Source: Nitrososphaerota archaeon (GTDB lineage Archaea; Thermoproteota; Nitrososphaeria; Nitrososphaerales; CADDZS01). From it: a DNA stretch of 15,431 bases. The position numbers and the translations under genes are program-made. Below the pieces are notes generated by a model. The model was given only the letters and a program-made list of their open reading frames with translations. It searched no databases and was not told the DNA's origin. Shown one piece after another: positions 1 to 6,141 of the stretch. The stretch spans positions 1 to 15,431 of the forward strand of contig JAPCJV010000008.1 in assembly GCA_027886785.1 (NCBI GenBank), in the 5' to 3' direction. Each line of letters opens with the position of its first letter. Position 1 is the first letter of the stretch.

Positions 1-86
1 ATCCTTCTTAGGGTCCAGAGATCATCAGGCTGCTCGGGAGTAACCGTCACGAGGTCGTGCCTCGTGTCGAGCCGGTGAATGATCAA
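1..86 (-). CDS. pelA: Pelota/Dom34 mRNA surveillance protein, N-terminal fragment
   Basis: A reading frame opens at TTG (84-86) on the minus strand and runs off the left edge after 28 codons. It begins MIIHRLDTRHDLVTVTPEQ and continues PDDLWTLRR. The archaeal Pelota family begins with a short strand, then a V-T-x-x-P-E-x-x-x-D-L-W-x-L stretch, which is what is seen here. Pelota rescues ribosomes stalled on messages, acting with aABCE1 in the cytoplasm. The start lies 11 bases after the dnaG stop, so the two are probably co-transcribed. No clear Shine-Dalgarno sequence precedes the TTG. Only the N-terminal end is visible, so the call rests on one motif and on recall of the family, not on a search. 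Confidence 0.72.
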   Translation of the reverse strand, partial: MIIHRLDTRHDLVTVTPEQPDDLWTLRR

Positions 87-97
87 CTAGACGGCGT

Positions 98-1420
98 CTA
101 TTCCAGCCCAAGATCTTTGAAGCTGTAGACCTGAACCGTTTCCGGTTTGCTCTGGATTTCTCCAGCGCGATGCCCCACGATCGACTCGATGCCCACCTTG
201 GAGGCGGCATCAATCAACCGTTGAGTAATTATTCCATCGAATACCAAGTGCTTCGCACCCGCGGACTCGCCGATCTTCGTCACCAGTTCGTTGACTGGCA
301 TCTTACTTAGCTCGTTCCAGGAGGAGTCGAATACCTTCGCTTCGAGAGTTCCATTCAAAGTAGAATATTCCGATTTTACTTTTTCAGCAGCTTCAGGATT
401 CATCGGAGCGGAAGGCGGCATCTGTGGCTGCTCGACTGGTTCTCTTTCGGGCGGCCTTTCCTCGTATTGATAGTCCTGCCTTTCTCTCGGGCCTCGACCG
501 CGATCCCGATCTCTGCGAGGATATCTGCTTCCGCCGCCGCGGTCATATCTACCTTGGCGTTCCCTTCCGTGGTCCCTGCTTTCCTCTCTTTCTTCCATTT
601 CAGGTTCCCTTTCAGGCTGGGGACGTTCGCGTAGAATATCTAGAATCTCCACCGGGGTGAGCTCCTCGACCTCCCTTCCTCTTGGAGCTCGGAATACCCT
701 GTCTATGCGGGCCACTTGGCTCAATTCTTTGAGTATTAGGTCCCCGCCGCGATCCCCATCGAGAAACGCGTAGAGAGTTTTCCCTCTGCGAGCCAGATCC
801 TTTACTGTTTCAGGCACGCTGGTTCCCTCTACCGCAATCGTGTTTTCTACTCCTGCTCTAAGCAGATTGATAACATCCGCTCGGCCTTCGACCACGATCA
901 CGGTGTCAGAACTCGAAACCGCAGGACCCGCCGGAAGTCCTTCTTTCCCAAAAGTAATCAATCGAGCCTTCTTCGCAGAATCCACGATATCCTTGAGAGA
1001 TTCCTCTCCCTCGCTCGAGGTCTTGGAAGCCCAGTCCTTCATGATGGACTTGGCTCGGTCCACTATTACTTTCCGACGATCGGCGCGCACATCCGTGATG
1101 CCGCCCAGCTGAAACCTCGCAGAGCAAGGCCCGACTTTATCGACGTTTTCCACTGCTGCCGCAATTAGGGCTGCTGTTGAAACATCGGTACTCATCGGGA
1201 TTAACACTTCTCCCGAAGTTTTGCCATTGCTGGATTGCAGATTGATCTCTATGCGACCAACCTTCCACGTCTTTTGCAGTTCCTGTAGGTTCATCTCAGG
1301 CCCAAACAGGCCTTCCGTCTGCCCAAAGATCGCGCCTATTAGATCTGCTTTCTCTACTACTCCTTCTACATCAAATCTTAATTTTACTAAGTACTTTACG
1401 ATTCCTTTCTCTTGACTCAC
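98..1420 (-). CDS. dnaG: Archaeal DnaG-type primase (TOPRIM protein)
   Basis: Archaeal DnaG has a TOPRIM domain. It is linked both to primer synthesis and, in several archaea, to the exosome as an RNA-binding subunit. Residues are numbered from the longest frame (TTG at 1436-1438, 446 aa). The N-terminal domain carries the family block IGAIFGQTEGL at 34-44. The TOPRIM domain has its glutamate in VVEGRAD (E184) and the acidic pair in DGDRGGD (D227, D229). An Arg/Gly/Glu/Pro-rich linker spans about 271-345, followed by a conserved C-terminal domain. GTG at 1418-1420 (codon 7) is preferred as the start because GGTGG lies 5 bases upstream and homologues begin close to the VKY block. TTG at 1436-1438 and TTG/GTG at codons 3 and 4 remain possible. 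Pelota follows 11 bases downstream. Confidence 0.95.
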   Translation of the reverse strand: MSQEKGIVKYLVKLRFDVEGVVEKADLIGAIFGQTEGLFGPEMNLQELQKTWKVGRIEINLQSSNGKTSGEVLIPMSTDVSTAALIAAAVENVDKVGPCSARFQLGGITDVRADRRKVIVDRAKSIMKDWASKTSSEGEESLKDIVDSAKKARLITFGKEGLPAGPAVSSSDTVIVVEGRADVINLLRAGVENTIAVEGTSVPETVKDLARRGKTLYAFLDGDRGGDLILKELSQVARIDRVFRAPRGREVEELTPVEILDILRERPQPEREPEMEEREESRDHGRERQGRYDRGGGSRYPRRDRDRGRGPRERQDYQYEERPPEREPVEQPQMPPSAPMNPEAAEKVKSEYSTLNGTLEAKVFDSSWNELSKMPVNELVTKIGESAGAKHLVFDGIITQRLIDAASKVGIESIVGHRAGEIQSKPETVQVYSFKDLGLE

Positions 1421-1489
1421 AATAACCACCAAGTGCAAAGTTCAATTGGTAATCAGTCAAACCTTTGACAATTAGTACGCGCATTTTGG

Positions 1490-1500
1490 CATTTAACCTT
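1490..1500 (-). promoter_or_regulatory. Possible TATA box for dnaG-pelA
   Basis: On the minus strand this reads AAGGTTAAATG, an A/T core after a purine stretch that could serve as BRE plus TATA. It would place transcription start near 1468, giving a leader of about 48 bases before GTG 1420. This is inferred from spacing only. Confidence 0.3.
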
Positions 1501-1518
1501 TTCCGGATTCCACAACTG

Positions 1519-1563
1519 GACTAAAAAAAGCAAAAGGGTGCTTTTCTTGATTGGATTTTAGTC
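1519..1563. repeat. Nested inverted repeat (stem-loop A)
   Basis: GACTAAAA at 1519-1526 is exactly complementary to TTTTAGTC at 1556-1563. Inside it, AAAGC at 1527-1531 pairs with GCTTT at 1540-1544 around an 8-base loop. The outer 8-bp match alone could be chance in AT-rich DNA. The nested arrangement makes a folded RNA or cruciform more plausible. Confidence 0.5.
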
Positions 1564-1614
1564 TCAAGCAGACAGGGAATTTACGGTACTAACGACGGAT
1601 TCAGAAAGGGGTTT

Positions 1615-1689
1615 TTTCGGATAGGAATTAGTTTCGCTCGAGTAGCTTGAGCAGATTGTGTTTTGGAGACAAAATTTCTCTATCCGAAA
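1615..1689. repeat. Long imperfect inverted repeat with internal hairpin (stem-loop B)
   Basis: TTTCGGATAG at 1615-1624 is a perfect 10-bp inverted repeat of CTATCCGAAA at 1680-1689. Allowing a two-base bulge at 1679-1680, the stem can instead be 9 bp plus 6 further pairs (1624-1629 with 1673-1678, one G-T wobble). Within it, GCTCGA at 1636-1641 pairs with TTGAGC at 1647-1652 (one G-T pair) around a 5-base loop. The whole would be a 75-base rod ending in a small hairpin. If transcribed from the plus strand it would lie in a leader ending 138 bases before the coxM-like ATG. It matches no riboswitch class I can name. Confidence 0.6.
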
Positions 1690-1698
1690 TAATTCTTC

Positions 1699-1717
1699 TA
1701 CTTAGGAAACCTGAGTA
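1699..1717. repeat. Short hairpin with AAA loop (stem-loop C)
   Basis: TACTTAGG at 1699-1706 pairs with CCTGAGTA at 1710-1717 (one G-T pair) around the loop AAA. AATTCT occurs on both sides of it. It sits just after stem-loop B. Confidence 0.45.
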
Positions 1718-1787
1718 ATTCTAACTTGAAAATTTAGAATTTTTTCGCCGGATCTATGCATTTCATTTCGAAACTATTACGATAGAT

Positions 1788-1797
1788 TGAAATATTC
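1788..1797 (+). promoter_or_regulatory. Possible TATA box of the molybdenum-hydroxylase operon
   Basis: TTGAAATATT lies about 35 bases before the ATG at 1828. With the usual archaeal spacing, transcription would start near 1820, giving a very short leader. In that case the stem-loops upstream would be outside the transcript and would act as DNA elements, unless a second promoter lies further upstream. This is inferred from composition and spacing. Confidence 0.35.
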
Positions 1798-1827
1798 TCT
1801 GGAGGCTTCGTCTCAAACCGGCCTTTA

Positions 1828-2691
1828 ATGACTCCGAAAAAATTTGATTATTACGCTCCGACTTCCATAAACGAGGCGATTCAATTGCTTCACGAGAAGG
1901 AGGATTCCAAAGTCCTTGCAGGGGGGTTGAGCCTTTTGTCGTTGATGAAATTGCGGTTGGCGGCCCCTACCGCTCTCGTCGATATTTCGAAGCTGCAGGA
2001 TTTATCGTACGTTCATGAGGACAAAGATTACCTAGGTATAGGTGCTCTAACTATTCACGATATCATTGAACATGACCCGATAATCAAGAAAAAATTCACT
2101 CTCCTCACCGACGCGGCGAGCAAGATAGGGGATCAGCAGATCCGGAACGTGGGCACAATCGGAGGGAGTGCCTGTCACGCTGATCCAGCGGCAGATCTGC
2201 CCACAGCCTTAGCCGCGGTTAACGCTCACTTTGTAATTCGAGGAGGAAACGGGCAAAGAATCGTTCCCGCTACGGAATTTTTCATTGACTTGTTCCAGAC
2301 AGCTGTCGGCCACGACGAAGTATTGTCGGAAATTAGATTGCCGTATTTGCCTCCTCGATCTGGTTCCGGTTACATCAAGCACAGCAGAAGAGAAGGTGAT
2401 TTCGCGATCGTTGGAACAGGAGTAGTTCTTACGATGGGCGAGAGTAATGTCTGCAAAGATATTCGAATGGCATTCGGCGCAGTTGGCCCCATTCCCTTGA
2501 GAGCGAAAAAAGCCGAAGAGTTTCTCAAGGGTAAGACCTTGGACGATAAGACCATTGCTGAAGCCGCAGAGATAGCCAATGACGGGGCAGATCCGCCCTC
2601 AGACATGCACGGAAGTAAGGAGTACAGATTGGAGATGATCAAAGTGTTCGCTCGCAGGACGATCAAGCTCGCGATGGGCAGAGTAAATTGA
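1828..2691 (+). CDS. Molybdenum hydroxylase FAD-binding medium subunit (CoxM-like)
   Basis: This is the FAD subunit of a CO-dehydrogenase/xanthine-oxidase-family enzyme, carrying electrons from the iron-sulfur subunit to an acceptor in the cytoplasm. At 287 aa it has the family's usual length. The first FAD-binding motif is AGGLSLLSLMKLR at 31-43 (family AGGxSLLxxMKLR). The second is TIGGSACHADPAAD at 110-123. A CODH-flavoprotein C-terminal domain follows. The ATG is fixed by an in-frame stop at 1789-1791 with no other good start between, and the N-terminus MTPKKFDYYAP is typical of the family. A GGAGG at 1801-1805 is too far upstream to serve as a normal ribosome site. It is the first gene of an operon; the next starts 12 bases after its stop. 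Confidence 0.93.
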   Translation: MTPKKFDYYAPTSINEAIQLLHEKEDSKVLAGGLSLLSLMKLRLAAPTALVDISKLQDLSYVHEDKDYLGIGALTIHDIIEHDPIIKKKFTLLTDAASKIGDQQIRNVGTIGGSACHADPAADLPTALAAVNAHFVIRGGNGQRIVPATEFFIDLFQTAVGHDEVLSEIRLPYLPPRSGSGYIKHSRREGDFAIVGTGVVLTMGESNVCKDIRMAFGAVGPIPLRAKKAEEFLKGKTLDDKTIAEAAEIANDGADPPSDMHGSKEYRLEMIKVFARRTIKLAMGRVN

Positions 2692-2703
2692 GGTAGATCG
2701 ACA

Positions 2704-3225
2704 ATGATGAAATCAGCACTAAAATCAGACATGGTTACTGTCACCTGCAAGATCAATGGCAAGGAGTATTCCGGAATGGCGGAACCTCGACTGCTCCTCG
2801 TTCATTTCATCCGTGACGACCTAAATCTTACCGGGACGCACATTGGCTGCGACACGGGGCACTGCGGGGCCTGCACGATTTTCATGGATGGCAAGACAGT
2901 AAAGTCCTGCATGGTTCTGGCAATCCAAGCTCAGGGTGCAAACATGACCACCGTAGAAGGGCTGGCTGATGGGGACAAATTGCATCCGATCCAGGAAGCT
3001 TTTTGGGAGAATCACGGGTTGCAATGCGGCTATTGCACACCGGGCATGTTGATTGCAGGGCTGTTTCTCCTGCAACGCAATCCTGACCCCACCGAAGATG
3101 AAATTCGGAGAGGAATTGAGGGTAACCTGTGCAGATGCACTGGGTACGTGAACATTGTGAAATCCATCAAGGCCGCTGCGAAAAAGATGCAGGCTGACGG
3201 CGGCAAAAGCGCCCGACCCATGTAG
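2704..3225 (+). CDS. Molybdenum hydroxylase 2Fe-2S small subunit (CoxS-like)
   Basis: This subunit holds two [2Fe-2S] clusters that pass electrons from the molybdenum site to FAD. The plant-ferredoxin-type cluster is ligated by C49, C54, C57 and C69 ([10 protein letters not shown] and downstream Cys). The second cluster is ligated by C108, C111, C143 and C145 ([10 protein letters not shown] and NLCRCTGY). All eight cysteines are present. At 173 aa it is normal in length with a slightly extended, Lys-rich C-terminus. The start ATG at 2704 has GAGGT (2690-2694) 9 bases upstream, overlapping the preceding stop codon. ATG 2707 and ATG 2731 are alternatives; 2731 matches the usual N-terminus of relatives. 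The sequence closely follows CoxS of true CO dehydrogenases, but this subunit is conserved across the family and does not fix the substrate. Confidence 0.95.
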   Translation: MMKSALKSDMVTVTCKINGKEYSGMAEPRLLLVHFIRDDLNLTGTHIGCDTGHCGACTIFMDGKTVKSCMVLAIQAQGANMTTVEGLADGDKLHPIQEAFWENHGLQCGYCTPGMLIAGLFLLQRNPDPTEDEIRRGIEGNLCRCTGYVNIVKSIKAAAKKMQADGGKSARPM

Positions 3226-3245
3226 CGGTAAAAGGGATCCCAGCC

Positions 3246-5672
3246 TTGGCCACAGTCACAGAACTGGTCAAGGAAAAAACCAAGCTATGGCTGGGTCAGC
3301 CGCTCAAACGCAAGGAAGATCCTAGACTGGTTACCGGACTAGGAAAATTCGTTGATGACGTGAAACTACCGGGACTTGCGTATGCATGCATCTTGCGTAG
3401 TCCTTACGCAAGCGCCCTGATCAAAAAGGTGGACGCGACAAAAGCAGAAAGCGCTCCAGGAGTGATTTGCACCCTAATCGGGTCAGAAGTTGCGCAGCTC
3501 ACCGATCCCTTTTTGCAAATCTCTTCGGCTCCGGCGAACAAAGTCAAAGACTACTGCCTCGCGGTGGATAAGGTGCATTTCGTGGGGGAGCCAGTCGCCG
3601 CGGTGGTCGCGGAGACAAGGAGCGCCGCAGAGGACGCGCTCGAGCTCATTGAGGTGGAGTATGAGCCGTTTGAACACATTCTCGATGCCCGACAAGCCCT
3701 CGAACCGAGTTCACCTCTGGTTCACGATCAGGTCGGATCGAATTTAGTCTTCCACGGTACATGGGATTATGGAGACATTGAGGGCGCGATTAAGAAAGCC
3801 GATAGGGTCGTCCGGGCAACTTTGCATTTTCACAGATTCAGCTCTACCCCGATTGAGAACAACGGGGTGGTGGTGAACTTCGACAGGGCAACTGGGTTTC
3901 TCAATATCTACTGCAACAACCAGATGCCCATGTTTTGCATCCCGTGGCTCTCCTTCGGTTTGCGGTTTCCCTCCAACAAGTTCCGAATGATCACGGGCGA
4001 CATCGGGGGCGGATTCGGTGTCAAGATCATCAGTTATCCGTACATTGCCCTAATTTGCTTGCTGTCGATGAAAGCCAAGCGTCCCGTAAAGTGGACGGAA
4101 GATCGACGCGAGCACATGTTTGCAAATCACGGCAACGAGCGGAGCTTCGATGTTGAAGTTCCAGTGAAAGCTGATGGGACTATTTTGGGATTCAAAGTCG
4201 CTGCTTACGACGATTGCGGTGCTTACACGAGGTACGAGCCCGCGGGTGCGACAATCTGGGCCCAGGTCTCCCCCGGCGTGTATCACTTTCCTAACCTGAA
4301 AGTGGATTTCTTCCAAGTGATGACTAACAAGGCTCCAGTAGGACCCAACAGGGGGTACTCCAGGATGCAGCACCTCTGGATGATTGAGAGGACCGTGGAT
4401 ATTGTCGCAAAAGAGCTCGGGCTGGATCCAGCCGATGTCCGGCTGAAGAACTACATCAGGCAGGACGAAATGCCTTACGTGACGCCGAGCGGTGGAATCT
4501 ACGACGGGGGAAATTACGAAGAATCGCTTCGGAAAGCCATGAAACTGGTCGATTACGACGGTCTCCGGGAAGCGCAGGAGAAAGGGAGAAAGTCGGGCAA
4601 GCTCATCGGGATAGGAATTGCGACGGCTGTCGATTCGGGCACGAATAACTTTGGGCAGGTGAAAATCCTGACCGACAGCAATCCCTTTTCCGGAAATTCG
4701 GAAGCAGCCCGGGTAAGCATCGACGGTTTAGGGCAATTCCAGGTCGGAATGGGAACGGTTCCTCAGGGGCAGGGCCACGAAACTTTTGCTGCCCAGATCG
4801 TCGCTGACGAGTTTGCAATTAATCCGGATCAAATCACTGTGCTGAGCGGGTTCGATTCTGCGATCAACCCGTACTCCCATCAATCTGGATCTTACGCTAG
4901 TCGCTCCGCGGTCATGGGGACCGGCGCGCTTCTGGGAGCTACTAAGAAGTTGAAAGCGAAAGTCCTGGAGATCGGCGCTCACCTCATGAAAACACAGCCT
5001 GAAAATCTCAGCTTCAAAGACGGAAACGTGGTGGACGAAAAATCGGGGCAAAAAATGCCGATCTGGCAGATTGCAAACGTTGCATGGGTCAACAACGTGT
5101 TGCTTCCAGAAGGCATGGAACCCGGGTTAGTAGCGCTGAGCTTCTGGAAGCCCAATTTCACTCTTCCCGATGCGAAGTGGAGGTTGAACCAGACGTTGAC
5201 CTATTCGTATCAAACGCACATCGCCGCGATCGAATTAGATCCGGAAAGCGGCAAGTTCAGTATTCTGAGATACGTGATTGTCGATGATTGCGGGACACAG
5301 ATAAACCCCATGCTCGTGGAGGGTCAAGTGCATGGAGCTGCAGCTCATGGAATTGGTGCAGCGATGTTTGAGAATTTTGAGTACGATGAAAATGGACAGC
5401 TCGAAAGTAACACATTTGTGGATTATCTTGTTCCGTCGGCAGTGGACATGCCCCACTTAGTTACGGGGCATCTGGAATATCCATCCTTGTTCGCCCCCAA
5501 AGGGATCAGAGGGGTGGGAGAAGGAGGAGGCACTCCACTGGGTGCGATCTCTAATGCGGTGGAAGATGCTCTGTCCCCGCTGGGTTTGCAAATCCGAGAT
5601 TCACATCAGAATCCGCAGCAGATACATAAGTTGATTAGAGAAAAGATTTCGAAAATGAATCAAGGCCGTTAA
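3246..5672 (+). CDS. Molybdopterin-binding large subunit of a CoxL-like hydroxylase, substrate unknown
   Basis: This is the catalytic subunit of a molybdenum hydroxylase: it hydroxylates a substrate carbon with water-derived oxygen, or oxidises CO in the CoxL form I group. The 808 aa length is typical. Visible landmarks are RKEDPRLVTGLGKFVDD near the N-terminus, GGGFGVK at 254-260, GQGHET at 508-513, and the catalytic glutamate E759 in GVGEGGG. The active-site loop at 366-375 reads GPNRGYSRMQ. Form I CO dehydrogenase has AYxCSFR here and form II has AYRGAGR, so the CO-type cysteine is absent. Calling it a CO dehydrogenase is therefore not justified. It starts with TTG, with AAAGGGA (3231-3237) 8 bases upstream. 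It lies 20 bases after the small subunit, and the medium-small-large order is that of form I operons. Confidence 0.92.
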   Translation: MATVTELVKEKTKLWLGQPLKRKEDPRLVTGLGKFVDDVKLPGLAYACILRSPYASALIKKVDATKAESAPGVICTLIGSEVAQLTDPFLQISSAPANKVKDYCLAVDKVHFVGEPVAAVVAETRSAAEDALELIEVEYEPFEHILDARQALEPSSPLVHDQVGSNLVFHGTWDYGDIEGAIKKADRVVRATLHFHRFSSTPIENNGVVVNFDRATGFLNIYCNNQMPMFCIPWLSFGLRFPSNKFRMITGDIGGGFGVKIISYPYIALICLLSMKAKRPVKWTEDRREHMFANHGNERSFDVEVPVKADGTILGFKVAAYDDCGAYTRYEPAGATIWAQVSPGVYHFPNLKVDFFQVMTNKAPVGPNRGYSRMQHLWMIERTVDIVAKELGLDPADVRLKNYIRQDEMPYVTPSGGIYDGGNYEESLRKAMKLVDYDGLREAQEKGRKSGKLIGIGIATAVDSGTNNFGQVKILTDSNPFSGNSEAARVSIDGLGQFQVGMGTVPQGQGHETFAAQIVADEFAINPDQITVLSGFDSAINPYSHQSGSYASRSAVMGTGALLGATKKLKAKVLEIGAHLMKTQPENLSFKDGNVVDEKSGQKMPIWQIANVAWVNNVLLPEGMEPGLVALSFWKPNFTLPDAKWRLNQTLTYSYQTHIAAIELDPESGKFSILRYVIVDDCGTQINPMLVEGQVHGAAAHGIGAAMFENFEYDENGQLESNTFVDYLVPSAVDMPHLVTGHLEYPSLFAPKGIRGVGEGGGTPLGAISNAVEDALSPLGLQIRDSHQNPQQIHKLIREKISKMNQGR

Positions 5673-5676
5673 GAAA

Positions 5677-5682
5677 AAGGAG
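5677..5682 (+). promoter_or_regulatory. Ribosome binding site fixing the TTG start of the CoxG-like gene
   Basis: AAGGAG lies 9 bases before TTG 5692, just after the large-subunit stop. It supports a TTG start for the small gene that follows. Confidence 0.7.
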
Positions 5683-5691
5683 AAAGCTATT

Positions 5692-6138
5692 TTGCATTTC
5701 GAAGGAACGTTCAACGTCAAATCGCCCAAGGAAAAAGTCTTCTCTGTAATTTTAGATCCAAATCAGATTTCGCAATGCATGCCCGACCTTCAGAAGCTCG
5801 ACATAAAATCGCCGGATGATTTCAACGCCATCATCAAAGCGGGTGTTTCCTTCATCAAGGGCGACTTCAACTTGCACTTTACCACCGTGGAAAAAACTCC
5901 GCCCACTCATGCCAAGCTCGTGGCCCATGGGACCGGAATAGGGAGCACAGTAGACTTGGACACGATTATGGATCTTTCGGATACAGACGGCGGTGGAACT
6001 TCAATGAAGTGGTCGGCGGATGCAAGAATCGGGGGACGGATTGCCTCAGTGGGACAACGGCTTATGAGCGGTCAGGCAGAAAAAATCATCAAGAGTCTCT
6101 TTGAATGCCTTCAGGGCAAACTGGAAGCTCAGGCGTAG
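5692..6138 (+). CDS. CoxG-like SRPBCC-fold protein
   Basis: The 148-residue protein belongs to the CO-dehydrogenase subunit G family with the SRPBCC (START-like) fold. Family landmarks are an N-terminal FEGTFNVKSPKEKVF strand-helix, the DPNQISQCMPDL segment at 22-33, and a C-terminal helix with GQRLMSGQAEKIIKSLF. In Oligotropha, CoxG helps attach the enzyme to the membrane and has a C-terminal hydrophobic anchor. This protein ends after the fold with QGKLEAQA and has no membrane segment, so it is probably soluble. It could be an assembly factor or substrate/partner-binding subunit. It is the last gene of the operon and faces the next gene with only 3 bases between their stops. coxD, coxE and coxF/xdhC-type maturation genes are not in the window. 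Confidence 0.88.
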   Translation: MHFEGTFNVKSPKEKVFSVILDPNQISQCMPDLQKLDIKSPDDFNAIIKAGVSFIKGDFNLHFTTVEKTPPTHAKLVAHGTGIGSTVDLDTIMDLSDTDGGGTSMKWSADARIGGRIASVGQRLMSGQAEKIIKSLFECLQGKLEAQA

Positions 6139-6141
6139 CTT

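Larger units (their letters stand above)
1439..1827. other. Non-coding divergent intergenic region with nested inverted repeats
   Basis: 389 bases separate the 5' end of dnaG from the hydroxylase operon, and no convincing gene was found. The region is AT-rich with runs of A and T. It holds three or more inverted repeats, listed separately (1519-1563, 1615-1689, 1699-1717), plus a short one near 1728-1742 next to a T6 run. It also holds probable promoters pointing outward in both directions. It could be two control regions back to back, a long structured leader of the plus-strand operon, or a small RNA gene. Confidence 0.6.

Noticed and set aside
1..97. Possible tRNA at the left edge
   Set aside because: No T-loop consensus or acceptor pairing was found. 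The stretch is explained as pelota coding sequence.
25..213. Minus-strand frame across the dnaG end and pelota start
   Set aside because: It overlaps two better-supported genes in a different frame and shows no recognisable domain.
1439..1827. CRISPR, transposon end or att-like site in the intergenic repeats
   Set aside because: The repeats are single palindromes of differing sequence, with no regular spacing, direct target duplications or transposase nearby.
2370..2762. 130-codon minus-strand frame across the coxM/coxS junction
   Set aside because: It is covered by two genes with complete cofactor motifs on the other strand, and has no recognisable fold.
3246..5672. Annotation as aerobic CO dehydrogenase (form I)
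   Set aside because: The CO-specific cysteine loop is absent, so only a general molybdenum-hydroxylase call is supported.
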